From NCBI GenBank assembly GCA_039798265.1, contig JBDKGH010000145.1, positions 1 to 36,528 on the forward strand: a stretch of 36,528 bases of DNA. Reading direction: 5' to 3'. The position numbers and the translations under genes were made by a program. This document shows, one piece after another, positions 15,592 to 23,701 of this stretch; positions within the stretch are counted from its first letter, which is position 1; the number at the start of each line of letters is the position of its first letter. The notes under the pieces were generated by a model, which saw nothing but the letters and a program-made list of their open reading frames with translations, did not search any database and was not told where the DNA came from. The DNA comes from JBDKGH01 sp039798265 (GTDB lineage Bacteria; Bacteroidota; Bacteroidia; Flavobacteriales_D; Sanyastnellaceae).

Positions 15592-16128
15592 ATGAAAAAG
15601 TCATTACTCCTTTCAGCTCTCTTTGCTCTGTTGCTCTCGAGTTGTATCGTCATCGAAGACGAGGTTTATTATGGACCTGACGGTAGAGATGGTAAAGTAT
15701 TCTTCGGCATTGATTACGATTATCAAGCTCCTTATAGTTATTGGGACGACAACTCTTCGGTACCTGAAAACCCATTCTTTGGCGAGTACTACCGCACATG
15801 GCCGGGTATTTACAACTTCGAATACTTTGTGAGCCCTTGGGAATATTGGTACGGAACGTATGAAGTTTGGGAAAATCCTGGTACACCTGGACAGCCCAAT
15901 GGAGTAGCCGGCCTCGATGGTGCCGATAATTATCTCCTCTTAATTTGTAACCCAGACGGTTTTTACTTCGAAAATTGGGATGATTGTGGTTGTACACCAC
16001 GCTCCTTCACTGACGGTACTCAAGTCATCGAAGCAGATAAGGGCAACTTCCACTTCCGGGTATCGATGAAAAAAACAACCATTCAAGATCGCCCTTCTAC
16101 TCAACAGGCTAAACTGAAATCATCATAA
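15592..16128 (+). CDS. Aromatic-rich surface lipoprotein, function unknown
   Basis: 178 residues. Lipoprotein signal MKKSLLLSALFALLLSSC with lipidated C18, directly followed by acidic IVIEDEVYYGPDGRDGKV. The body is unusually rich in Tyr, Trp, Phe, Gly, Pro and Asp (YDYQAPYSYWDDNSSVPENP, FVSPWEYWYGTYEVWENPG) and holds three cysteines near the end (CNPDG, DDCGC). The C-terminal tail is basic and probably disordered. I recognise no family. It has its own terminator just downstream and stands alone between the DUF3078 gene and the 25-residue-repeat protein. The composition suggests a secreted, compact beta-rich surface protein; no activity can be inferred. Confidence 0.75.
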   Translation: MKKSLLLSALFALLLSSCIVIEDEVYYGPDGRDGKVFFGIDYDYQAPYSYWDDNSSVPENPFFGEYYRTWPGIYNFEYFVSPWEYWYGTYEVWENPGTPGQPNGVAGLDGADNYLLLICNPDGFYFENWDDCGCTPRSFTDGTQVIEADKGNFHFRVSMKKTTIQDRPSTQQAKLKSS

Positions 16129-16151
16129 TTTCCCGGCCTTTCCCGGCAATG

Positions 16152-16189
16152 ATAACCCCGATTGTTCATTCATTCGGGGTTATTTTTTT
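16152..16189 (+). terminator. Intrinsic terminator of the aromatic-rich lipoprotein gene
   Basis: Perfect 10-bp stem ATAACCCCGA (16152-16161) / TCGGGGTTAT (16174-16183), 12-base loop, followed by a T-tract to 16189. Confidence 0.92.
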
Positions 16190-16234
16190 CATGGATTATA
16201 CGCTAATGTTATTCTTCGTCGTTCCTTTGCTAAG

Positions 16235-16645
16235 ATGAAAGCATATCCAGCAAAAATCATTTTAGCGTGGGCCGAAGCAATTGGTGGTAATCAAGTGATA
16301 CGCGACTGGCTCACTGCAAATGGATTCCCTGAATTGGGCTTGTTTGTTTTTGCTTTGCACCACAAAGAAGATGCTCGTCAATGGTTGATGGAAAACGGAC
16401 ACCCTGAATTGATGGCCTTGATCAATGGGGCAGAAGGGATGCCGAATGCTCGATTATGGTTGAGGAAAAATGGCTATGATGTGCTGGAAAAAATGGCCCT
16501 TTCTGCTGATAACGACGAAGAAGCTTTTAATTGGCTAATGGCAAACGGTTTTCAGGATATGGCGATGGTCAGCTACCGCATTAGATCGGTGAAAAATGAA
16601 ATCGAACGTCGTAATAATGACATTCACACCATTTCTTCCGAATAG
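16235..16645 (+). CDS. Small protein built of four 25-residue WLxxNG repeats
   Basis: 136 residues, no signal peptide or membrane segment, so probably cytoplasmic. Tryptophans fall at exactly 25, 50, 75 and 100, each within W-L-x-x-N-G (WLTANGFPEL, WLMENGHPEL, WLRKNGYDVL, WLMANGFQDM); the N-G pairs are at 29/30, 54/55, 79/80 and 104/105. Each unit looks like helix-turn-helix, so the protein should be a short alpha-solenoid, with a basic/acidic helical tail (about 110-136). I do not recognise the repeat as a named family. Its stop codon abuts the stop of the minus-strand M16 peptidase with no gap. It sits 45 bases after a strong terminator, so it needs its own promoter; none is obvious. A binding or scaffold role is inference from the fold only. 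Confidence 0.8.
   Translation: MKAYPAKIILAWAEAIGGNQVIRDWLTANGFPELGLFVFALHHKEDARQWLMENGHPELMALINGAEGMPNARLWLRKNGYDVLEKMALSADNDEEAFNWLMANGFQDMAMVSYRIRSVKNEIERRNNDIHTISSE
16301..16600 (+). repeat. Four tandem 75-bp coding repeats (25-residue units)
   Basis: Residues 23-47, 48-72, 73-97 and 98-122 of the small repeat protein. The protein motif W-L-x-x-N-G recurs with exact 75-base phase, while the DNA has diverged at many positions, mostly outside the Trp and Asn-Gly codons. Confidence 0.85.
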
Positions 16646-17878
16646 TTATTCGTAGGTGTAGGTCAACGAGCTCATCTTCTTTTCATCGAAAATGTAATTC
16701 GATACCTCTAACATCTGTGCAGCGGTTATTTCTTCCACTTTCTGAAAGATCTCTTCAAGCGTATCTATTCGATCGAATAACATCAGACTTTTTCCCAAAT
16801 TAAACATTAGCGCGCCTCCGCTATCCTGCGCCAGTCCTATTTGACCAATGATTTGTTTTTTCGCTTCGTGAAGCTGGCGTGTAGTGAGCGCTTTTTGCTT
16901 AAAGGCATTCAGCTCTTTCCAAATAAGAGCCTTACTTTTTTCAAGCTGACCTTTTTCAGTGCCTAAGTAGATAGAGAATATTCCGGTGTCTGTAAAAGGA
17001 GCGTAGGTTGAATCAATTTGATAAGCGATACCGTGTTTTTCTCGAATATTCAAACTAAGTCGATTGTTCATCGCTGGTCCACCCAATAGATTATTCACCA
17101 AAGTAAACGCAGGACGCATTTTATGGGGATAACCGTAGGCCAAAGTGCCCATTACGTAATGCACTTGGTGGATGTCTTTAACCACCGAAGAGTGGTGAGA
17201 TTTGTATCCTTTTTTCTTCTCCCGTGGAAGTGGATTTCCTTTTAGCTCGTGATCAGCAAAGTGCTTTTCTAAGAGCAGCTTCAATTTAGCGGTGGTGATA
17301 TTTCCCGCACTCGAAAAGACGAGATTGGATGCATAGTAATTGCGTTTTCGAAATTCAACGAGGTGTTTTTTACGAAAAGACTTCACACTCTCGGGCGTGC
17401 CTAAAATGCTTCTTCCTAAGGGATGTTTGCCGAATAGCTGCTCATCAAAATCCTCGAAAATCATTTCGGATGGACTGTCTTTGTAGCTGTTGATTTCATC
17501 AATGATCACTTCCTTTTCTTTCTCCATTTCATGATCAGGAAATTGAGCAAAAAAGGCAATATCTGAAATCAATTCAATGGCACGTTCATAGTGCTCGGTA
17601 AGAAAAGAACCGTGAATCCATGTTTCTTCTTTAGCCGTGAAGGCATTGATTTCGCCTCCTACCGCATCAAGTCGACTCAGTATGTGATATGTTTTGCGCT
17701 TTTTGGTGCCTTTAAATAGGCCGTGCTCCATGTAGTGCGCTAATCCATGTTCGTGTTCCATTTCGTCGCGACTCCCTGCGCCTATCAATAAGCCGCAGTG
17801 AGCCACGGTTCGGTTCATGGGTTGGTGCACCACGCGAATACCATTGCGCAGTGTGAATACGTCCGGTTCTGTCTGCAT
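16646..17878 (-). CDS. M16-family zinc metallopeptidase (insulinase/processing-peptidase type)
   Basis: 410 residues. The inverted zinc motif H48-Y-M-E51-H52 lies within GLAHYMEHGLFKGTKKR, and the third ligand is probably E128 in VIIDEINSYKDSP. A second, non-catalytic M16 half follows (from about 180), with NLLGGPAMNNRLSLNIREKHG. This is the M16B size class, which degrades peptides or processes proteins. No signal peptide is visible. Its ATG overlaps the stop of the upstream DUF4920 lipoprotein gene by one base (TAATG), so the two are an operon with likely coupled translation. Natural substrate unknown. Confidence 0.93.
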   Translation of the reverse strand: MQTEPDVFTLRNGIRVVHQPMNRTVAHCGLLIGAGSRDEMEHEHGLAHYMEHGLFKGTKKRKTYHILSRLDAVGGEINAFTAKEETWIHGSFLTEHYERAIELISDIAFFAQFPDHEMEKEKEVIIDEINSYKDSPSEMIFEDFDEQLFGKHPLGRSILGTPESVKSFRKKHLVEFRKRNYYASNLVFSSAGNITTAKLKLLLEKHFADHELKGNPLPREKKKGYKSHHSSVVKDIHQVHYVMGTLAYGYPHKMRPAFTLVNNLLGGPAMNNRLSLNIREKHGIAYQIDSTYAPFTDTGIFSIYLGTEKGQLEKSKALIWKELNAFKQKALTTRQLHEAKKQIIGQIGLAQDSGGALMFNLGKSLMLFDRIDTLEEIFQKVEEITAAQMLEVSNYIFDEKKMSSLTYTYE

Positions 17879-18462
17879 TAATGCGCTCCGCCTTCGTGAT
17901 CGTGTCCTTCGTGATCGTGACCTTCGTGATTGTGGTCGTGGCCTTCGTGATCGTGACCTTCGTGACCTTCTTCCTGAGCTTTATAGCCTTCGATCATTAC
18001 ACCTACGGCATCAAAAGCCAATACAGGTTTTGGCTCGGTAATCTTTTCAATTTCCTCAGCCGATTTTCCTGCATCTTCGGCCAAATGGCGCAAGTATTCT
18101 ACATCAAGTGTGTCGTAATAGGCATGGCCATTCATCGTCGCCATCAATCCATCCGCACCTTCTAAGGGTACTGCAAAATTATGATCATGCATAAACACGG
18201 TCATCGTTTCGCCAGAAGGAAGGGCAACATCCATCCAACAACCGGCTTTGCGGCAGGTTTGAACGATTTTACCAGAAAAAGTAACATTCAATGAGTCTTT
18301 TCCCGTCATTTCTTTTACTAAAGCATCAACGGTAATCGCTCCTTTGGGATCAAACTGTTCGCCGAAGAACGAAGGCTCTACAGCAGCGGTTTCTTGATTG
18401 TGAGAGTGATCACAGCTATTGAAGAATAAAGCGAGACTAAAGAAAAAGGCAACTTTTTTCAT
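17878..18462 (-). CDS. DUF4920-type lipoprotein with a histidine-rich metal-binding tail
   Basis: 194 residues. Lipoprotein signal with lipidated C17 (FFNSC). The core (about 30-158) carries C70 and C75 in VQTCRKAGCWMDV, the DUF4920 hallmark, and AYYDTLDVEYLRHLAEDAG. The last 30 residues (165-194) hold 11 histidines in EGHDH-type units, a plausible Zn/Cu/Ni sponge or sensor exposed to the periplasm or surface. It is co-transcribed with the M16 metallopeptidase, itself a zinc enzyme. The family function is not known to me; metal handling is inferred from the tail. The imperfect -7 box TACCTTTA at 18479-18486 (minus) may drive it. Confidence 0.83.
   Translation of the reverse strand: MKKVAFFFSLALFFNSCDHSHNQETAAVEPSFFGEQFDPKGAITVDALVKEMTGKDSLNVTFSGKIVQTCRKAGCWMDVALPSGETMTVFMHDHNFAVPLEGADGLMATMNGHAYYDTLDVEYLRHLAEDAGKSAEEIEKITEPKPVLAFDAVGVMIEGYKAQEEGHEGHDHEGHDHNHEGHDHEGHDHEGGAH
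17881..17970 (-). repeat. 15-bp tandem repeat encoding EGHDH units
   Basis: Plus-strand units of the form CCTTCGTGATCGTGA recur at 15-base phase with an insertion and small variants. They encode the His-rich tail of the DUF4920 lipoprotein. Such a repeat can gain or lose units by slippage without shifting frame. Confidence 0.85.
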
Positions 18463-18493
18463 GCGGTAATATTTTGGGTAAAGGTAATAAGGG

Positions 18494-20518
18494 TTATTTC
18501 TTTTTAATCACAAATTCTGTTCGGCGATTCTTGGCACGGCCTTCCTCTGTGGCGTTATCTGCTAGGGGTTTGGTTTCGCCATAGCCTTTGGCCGTCATCC
18601 GTGAACCGTCAACTCCAAGACTTGCCAAATAATTCAGTACCTCAAAGGCACGATCGGCCGAAAGAGCCATGTTATTTTGATCATTGCCTACATTGTCGGT
18701 ATGTCCTCTAATCTCAATTTCCAGCCCAGGATTGTTTTTTAAATAGTCTGCAAATGCGGCCAGTATAAGTTTACTTTCTTCTTGTATTTCGGCTTTATTG
18801 GTAGTGTACACAATGTCGTTAATCACAAAGGGTGTGTCTTCGGCTTCTTGTTGTACCTCCATGTTTAACTTGAGCACTACGGGTGCCTTGGTGTCTTCTT
18901 TACGACTAACAATTCGCGAGTTGAAAGCTATACCATCACCAGTCACATTAAGCAATACGTCTTCCTTTTTATCGAGCTTTACGATAGCAGCGTAGCTACC
19001 ATCGTCGGCGTTTACTTTTACTTTTTCACTCGTGCCGCTTTGGGCGTATTTGATTTCAACGGATGCATTCTGCACGGGCGATTGATCGGGAGTATTCACC
19101 GAACCTTTCATAATAGCTACACGCTCGGGCTTCGCTTTTTCGGGCATCTTGAATTCATAAATGTCCCAACCTTTTTCACCGTTGAATTTGTTCGCTCCAA
19201 AATAGGCCACATCACCATCGCTAGCTACGATGATCCCTAATTGATCTTCTTCATTGTTGATGGGGTAACCGATGTTTTTCGGTGCAGTGAAAGTGCCATC
19301 ATCGTTGAGCTTGCAATAAAACAAGTCCATGCCGCCAACACTGATATGCCCATTGGACGAAAAGTAAAGGGTGCGACTATCACTGTGCATGAAGGGCGCT
19401 TTTTCTTGTCCCTTCGTATTGATGTTACTCGGAAGAGGTTTCGCTATAGACCATGATCCGTCTTCCATTCGCTGGGAGTAAAAAAGATCATGACTGAAGT
19501 TGCCGTTTGCGTCTTTTGTGCAGCCTTCGCGCACCGCGGCAAAAAATAAAAACTGGCCATCACCACTCAAGGATGGTTGAGCTTCCCATCCATTGTCGGT
19601 GTTAATCGCCGATCCTAAATCCTTCAGTTCACTCCATACATAAACGGTATTTCCTGCTTTGTCTGTTGTTTTTTCATACCGCGTAGAAAAGAGATCAATG
19701 TTTTGTGGATTGGTGCCTTTGGGATTTTTTTTTGCGATAATCATTTCTTTGTTGTCCACAGATACGGTAGCTCCTCCATAACTATCGCCGAGGTTAAAGG
19801 GCTCGGGCAAGGCTTCACCAGTATTGAAGTCTTGATTGATATCTGGTCTTTTGCACCAAGTAAATTCTTCTACCATTTTCGTTTCATAATCTCCTTTGGC
19901 TTGCTTGAATTTTTTTCGAGTAAAAAACATGATTTCACCATCAGGCGATATCAGCGGTAAGTAATCATCATCTCCACTGCTTACACCGAACACTTTTACT
20001 GGTTTATAGTCGATAGGATCCTTGTAAATGTCAGCGTATTGTTTGACGCTTTTTAAAGCCTCTTCCACTTCGTCGTACTTTTTCTGATAATCTTTTTCGA
20101 ACTTACTCGGATCGCCATCAGGGAAACGAAGAAATTTATTGAAGGACTCTTCTGCCTTTTCGTACTCTTTGTCGGCATACTGCATGGCACCGAGGTAGTA
20201 CCATACTTCGGAGTGGTATTCAGGACATATTTCTGCGATTTTTTCAAACCTGCCTTTTGCAGGCTCGAAAGAGGCCCCAGATCGCTTCGAACGCAAAAAT
20301 TCTAATTCACCCAAGCGCATTAAGCAAGGCAAACAATTGGGATCTTCTTCTAATGATTTGTCGAGAAAGGCCAAGCGTTCGTTGGCTTCGTATTTTTTTG
20401 TGTCACGGCTTTGCTCCAACAATTTTGTGATCTTGGAAGAAGCTTCGTAGGTGCACGCATCTTGTGCGAACACGGAAAGAGAGAACAAGCTAATAACCGA
20501 TAGGGCGATCCATTTCAT
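18494..20518 (-). CDS. PorE-like protein: TPR, beta-propeller, carboxypeptidase-like and OmpA domains
   Basis: 674 residues. Signal peptide MKWIALSVISLFSLSVFA, probably signal peptidase I because the cysteine at 22 lacks a lipobox. Domains in order: TPR-like helices (about 25-150), PD40/WD-like propeller blades with PLISPDGEIMFFTRK, PSLSGDGQFLFFAA and PFMHSDSRTLYFSSNG (about 165-455), a carboxypeptidase regulatory-like domain (about 465-550, MKGSVNTPDQSPVQNASVEI), and OmpA-C (about 560-674; IRGHTDNVG, LSADRA, KGYGETKP) that should bind peptidoglycan. This is the four-domain plan of P. gingivalis PorE of the type IX secretion system, but Bacteroidota carry many such paralogues and no PorP/SprF or other T9SS gene is nearby. 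It lies 31 bases upstream of the DUF4920 lipoprotein and may share its transcript. Confidence 0.87.
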   Translation of the reverse strand: MKWIALSVISLFSLSVFAQDACTYEASSKITKLLEQSRDTKKYEANERLAFLDKSLEEDPNCLPCLMRLGELEFLRSKRSGASFEPAKGRFEKIAEICPEYHSEVWYYLGAMQYADKEYEKAEESFNKFLRFPDGDPSKFEKDYQKKYDEVEEALKSVKQYADIYKDPIDYKPVKVFGVSSGDDDYLPLISPDGEIMFFTRKKFKQAKGDYETKMVEEFTWCKRPDINQDFNTGEALPEPFNLGDSYGGATVSVDNKEMIIAKKNPKGTNPQNIDLFSTRYEKTTDKAGNTVYVWSELKDLGSAINTDNGWEAQPSLSGDGQFLFFAAVREGCTKDANGNFSHDLFYSQRMEDGSWSIAKPLPSNINTKGQEKAPFMHSDSRTLYFSSNGHISVGGMDLFYCKLNDDGTFTAPKNIGYPINNEEDQLGIIVASDGDVAYFGANKFNGEKGWDIYEFKMPEKAKPERVAIMKGSVNTPDQSPVQNASVEIKYAQSGTSEKVKVNADDGSYAAIVKLDKKEDVLLNVTGDGIAFNSRIVSRKEDTKAPVVLKLNMEVQQEAEDTPFVINDIVYTTNKAEIQEESKLILAAFADYLKNNPGLEIEIRGHTDNVGNDQNNMALSADRAFEVLNYLASLGVDGSRMTAKGYGETKPLADNATEEGRAKNRRTEFVIKKK

Positions 20519-20675
20519 GGGACAAATGTGGGTGGAAATTGGTTTTGGAACAAATAATATCTAAAGGCATAGGGGGTGTCTTTTCGACACCTATGACCGG
20601 AACAACGAAAAGCTATGCCATTATTTTAAGGATGGGAAAAATTGTTTAGCTTTCCACCACTAACACCCGCTTGTC

Positions 20676-22007
20676 ATGACTACCGATTCCATATCAGCTG
20701 ACCTCAAAAATGCGATGGAGATTTCGTCCGCCGCATGTGCCATTTTTACCAAAGAAGGTAAACTGATTGTCGCGAATCACCAGTTTGATGAGATCATTCA
20801 ACAATTCTCAAAGCCCGACTTTCAATTCGATCAGTTGGAATTACAAGCGGCTAATTTTGGGAAAGCGATCTTTTGGGAAGATGTGTTTCAAAAGGCCTTC
20901 GATCAGCCTTTTACCATCCAAGTTCGTATGATACAAAGCCCCGGACGCACCTATCGCTGCCGCATGGGAGCCATCGAACAAAATGGGAAGGTTGTCATTA
21001 TGTGTTTTTTCTCCGACATCACTACACTCACTGAAATGGAGTCTAAGCTCGCTGAAAGAGACAGTATTCTCGATCGCGTGATCAATGAGTTTCCCATGAT
21101 GATAAGCGCCATCGATTCAGATGGGATCATTCGTATTTGGAATAACCGCTGCGTGGAAATGACGGGCTACACGGCTTTAGAAATGATCAATAATCCAGAA
21201 GCGTTGGGCTTATTGTTTCCCAATGCCCGTCAGCGATTTGAAATTTTGGAAAAGTGGAAAAATCGCGACAACAACGTTATTCGTCACTGGAATATGGAGG
21301 TGACCTGTCGCGATCAAACGCGTAAATTGATTTCTTGGACTGTGAGATACCGCGAGGAGGCCATTGTTCCCGGATTGCATCATTGGGCGGTGGGCATGGA
21401 TATCACTGCTACGCAAAAAGCAATGATCGCCCTGCGTGAAAGTGAAGAACGATTCAGCATTATTTCCAAAGCCACGAATGACGCTGTTTATGACTGGGAT
21501 ATGGTCACCAATGAATTGTGGTGGAACAATGGACTGACAGATATTTTTGGATACGAAGAGCGTGAAATTGAAAACAATATTGACTGGTGGGTGGAACAAA
21601 TTCATCCTTCTTTCCGCGATTCGGTGTATCAACGATTGAAAGAATTTATCGATTCTGGTCAGGAGTTTTGGAGCGATGAATATCCGTTCATGCGTAAAGA
21701 TGGCAACTACGCTTATGTATTCGATAAAGGCTTTTTCATCCGAAATGAAGCTGGCGTAGTAGTGAGAATGATAGGAGGTATGGTGGATATTACCCGAGAA
21801 AAAGAGTGGGAGCGCATCGCATTGGAACGTGATGATCAATTGATTCACCTGCTCGAGGATGAAGAAGAAAATAACACTGAATTGATTGATCGCCTCCTAG
21901 ATTACGCCCAGCGAATAGAGCAGAACGATTCGGTAAAAACCAAACTAGAAGTAGGACTCGCTCAGTTAAAAAATCGTATTCTATCATCTGAAAATGATGC
22001 GTTGTAA
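20676..22007 (+). CDS. PAS-repeat sensory protein without output domain
   Basis: 443 residues, soluble. Three PAS modules: about 15-118 (degenerate, SAACAIFTKEGKLIVANHQF), 128-247 (MMISAIDSDGIIRIWNNRCV, MTGYTALEM, ending WAVGMDITATQ), and 255-376 (NDAVYDWDMVTNELWWNNGL, FGYEERE, ending GGMVDITREKEWER with a PAC-like motif). The remaining 65 residues form an acidic coiled coil (LEDEEENNTELIDRLLDYAQ), and there is no HisKA, HATPase, GGDEF, EAL or DNA-binding domain. It must signal by partner binding, perhaps to a kinase encoded elsewhere. The next gene starts 24 bases downstream on the same strand. TAGCTTTC at 20647-20654 is a one-mismatch -7 box. Confidence 0.85.
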   Translation: MTTDSISADLKNAMEISSAACAIFTKEGKLIVANHQFDEIIQQFSKPDFQFDQLELQAANFGKAIFWEDVFQKAFDQPFTIQVRMIQSPGRTYRCRMGAIEQNGKVVIMCFFSDITTLTEMESKLAERDSILDRVINEFPMMISAIDSDGIIRIWNNRCVEMTGYTALEMINNPEALGLLFPNARQRFEILEKWKNRDNNVIRHWNMEVTCRDQTRKLISWTVRYREEAIVPGLHHWAVGMDITATQKAMIALRESEERFSIISKATNDAVYDWDMVTNELWWNNGLTDIFGYEEREIENNIDWWVEQIHPSFRDSVYQRLKEFIDSGQEFWSDEYPFMRKDGNYAYVFDKGFFIRNEAGVVVRMIGGMVDITREKEWERIALERDDQLIHLLEDEEENNTELIDRLLDYAQRIEQNDSVKTKLEVGLAQLKNRILSSENDAL

Positions 22008-22031
22008 GCCCGAGGGGTGTTACTTTGCAGC

Positions 22032-23015
22032 ATGAATTACAGAAGACTCGGCAAAAGCGGCTTACAAGTAAGCGAACTATCCTTTGGTTCGTGGATCACC
22101 TTTGCTAACCAAATAGAAGATGGAATAAGCGATCGACTCATGGATATCGCTTATGATGCAGGCGTTAATTTCTTTGATAATGCCGAAGTATATGCGGCAG
22201 GCAAGAGCGAGGAAGTCATGGGCGATATCCTCAAGAAAAAAGGTTGGGCTCGCGACACTTATATTGTGAGCAGCAAAGCTTTTTTCGGAGCCGGAGGTAA
22301 AATTCCTACGCAAAGAGGTCTTCACCGCAAACATCTTGTAGAAGCATGTGAAGCAGCATTGAAGCGTTTGCAAATGGATTATCTGGATTTGTATTTCTGT
22401 CACCGCCCAGATAAAAACACACCCATGGAAGAGACCGTGTGGACCATGCATCAGTTGATAATGCAAGGTAAAATTCTCTATTGGGGAACAAGCGAATGGA
22501 GTGCGCAAGAAATTATGGAAGCACATATGGTGGCTCAGCAATACAAGCTAATAGGGCCTACTATGGAGCAACCGCAATACAACATGCTTACGCGTCATAA
22601 GGTGGAGGTAGAATATGCTCAAATTTATAAAACCGTCGGTTTGGGAACTACCATTTGGAGCCCACTGGCCAGCGGATTTTTAACGGGTAAATACAACAAC
22701 CAAATACCAGAAGATTCACGTTTGAAACGTGATGAATTAAATTGGTTAGCTGATCGCACTTTGGTAGAAGATAATTTTAAACGAGTACAAAAGCTGGGCG
22801 ATTTAGCAAAAGAATTGGGAGTGAGTTTACCACGACTAGGGGTGGCTTGGTGTTTAAAAAATGAACAGGTAAGCACCGTGATTCTTGGAGCAAGTAAGGA
22901 AAGTCAGTTGGTAGAAACACTTACCTCTGCTGAAGTTGTTCCCCTGCTTACGCCTGAAGTGATGGAAAAAATAGAACTGATATTGGGTAATAAACCCGCT
23001 CATCCGCAATACTGA
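22032..23015 (+). CDS. Aldo/keto reductase, Kv-beta/YghZ-like
   Basis: 327 residues from ATG 22032; an ATG 15 bases earlier adds nothing conserved. NADPH-dependent (beta/alpha)8 oxidoreductase. The full catalytic tetrad is visible: D49 (FFDNAEVY), Y54, K82 (VSSKAFF) and H124 (YFCHRPD). LGKSGLQVSELSFGSW and WSPLASGFLTGKY match the branch that includes Kv-beta subunits and E. coli YghZ, which reduces methylglyoxal; physiological substrate here unknown. TTACTTTG at 22020-22027 immediately before the ATG may be a one-mismatch -7 box giving a leaderless message. Confidence 0.92.
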   Translation: MNYRRLGKSGLQVSELSFGSWITFANQIEDGISDRLMDIAYDAGVNFFDNAEVYAAGKSEEVMGDILKKKGWARDTYIVSSKAFFGAGGKIPTQRGLHRKHLVEACEAALKRLQMDYLDLYFCHRPDKNTPMEETVWTMHQLIMQGKILYWGTSEWSAQEIMEAHMVAQQYKLIGPTMEQPQYNMLTRHKVEVEYAQIYKTVGLGTTIWSPLASGFLTGKYNNQIPEDSRLKRDELNWLADRTLVEDNFKRVQKLGDLAKELGVSLPRLGVAWCLKNEQVSTVILGASKESQLVETLTSAEVVPLLTPEVMEKIELILGNKPAHPQY

Positions 23016-23023
23016 TCGAAACG

Positions 23024-23701
23024 ATGCGAATAGATATTCTAACCATTTTGCCTCGTTTGCTCGATGGACCCTTTGCCGATTCTATCCTAGAACGAGCTCA
23101 AAAAAATGGCCTTTGCGAAATACATGTGCACAATATCCGAGAGTATTCAACGGATAAACACAAAAGTGTAGATGATTATCAGTTCGGCGGTGGGGCAGGT
23201 ATGGTAATGCTCATCCAACCGATTGCTGATTGCATTGATCAATTGAGAAAAGACCGCACATACGATGAGATTATTTATCTCACTCCAGATGGTGATCGCC
23301 TCAATCAAAGTATTTGTAATGCCTTATCCTTAAAAGGAAATTTGATCATGGTGTGTGGACATTACAAAGGCATTGATCAACGATTACGCGATCATTACAT
23401 CACACGAGAAATTTCGATTGGCGATTATGTATTGAGCGGAGGCGAACTCGCCGCTGCTGTGCTGGTTGATTCCATCGTGCGACTGATACCGGGGGTGATG
23501 AACGATGAAACCAGCGCACTTACCGATTCTTTTCAAGATAATTTATTAGCTCCCCCCATCTACACGAGACCTGCTGATTATAACGGCTGGAAAGTGCCAG
23601 ATGTTTTGATGAGCGGCAATCCGAAGCTGATCGAAGAATGGCGGATGGATGAAGCTTATAAGAAAACACAACAACGCAGACCCGATTTATTGGACGAATA
23701 A
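23024..23701 (+). CDS. trmD: tRNA (guanine-37-N1)-methyltransferase TrmD
   Basis: 225 residues. SPOUT-class SAM enzyme that makes m1G37 next to the anticodon and prevents +1 frameshifting; normally essential. Seen: N-terminal MRIDILTILPRLLDGPFADS, DDYQFGGGAGMVML, the knot region MVCGHYKGIDQR and EISIGDYVLSGGELAAAVL, and the C-terminal YTRPADYNGWKVPDVLMSG. It starts eight bases after the aldo/keto reductase and overlaps rarA by one base. It is not beside rplS (30453), with which it forms an operon in many other phyla, although both are in this window. Confidence 0.97.
   Translation: MRIDILTILPRLLDGPFADSILERAQKNGLCEIHVHNIREYSTDKHKSVDDYQFGGGAGMVMLIQPIADCIDQLRKDRTYDEIIYLTPDGDRLNQSICNALSLKGNLIMVCGHYKGIDQRLRDHYITREISIGDYVLSGGELAAAVLVDSIVRLIPGVMNDETSALTDSFQDNLLAPPIYTRPADYNGWKVPDVLMSGNPKLIEEWRMDEAYKKTQQRRPDLLDE

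Noticed and set aside
17881..17970. Possible CRISPR-like direct repeats
   Set aside because: Units are contiguous 15-mers with no spacers and encode protein.
17817..18165. Arg/Asp-rich and Val/Phe-rich plus-strand frames over the His-tail repeat
   Set aside because: They are frame shadows of the 15-bp repeat; the minus-strand DUF4920 frame gives a complete lipoprotein.
18494..20518. Calling this gene porE outright
   Set aside because: The domain order matches PorE, but there is no lipobox and no neighbouring T9SS genes, and the phylum has many such paralogues.
20566..20619. Nested inverted repeats GGCATAG/CTATGCC around GGTGTC-TTTTC-GACACC between the PorE-like and PAS genes
   Set aside because: Both stems are short (6-7 bp), there is no T-tract, and such matches are expected by chance in a gap of this size; not enough to call a regulatory RNA or operator.
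21210..21848. 212-residue open frame antisense to the PAS protein
   Set aside because: The plus-strand frame has clear PAS/PAC motifs; the antisense frame shows no family and no start signals.
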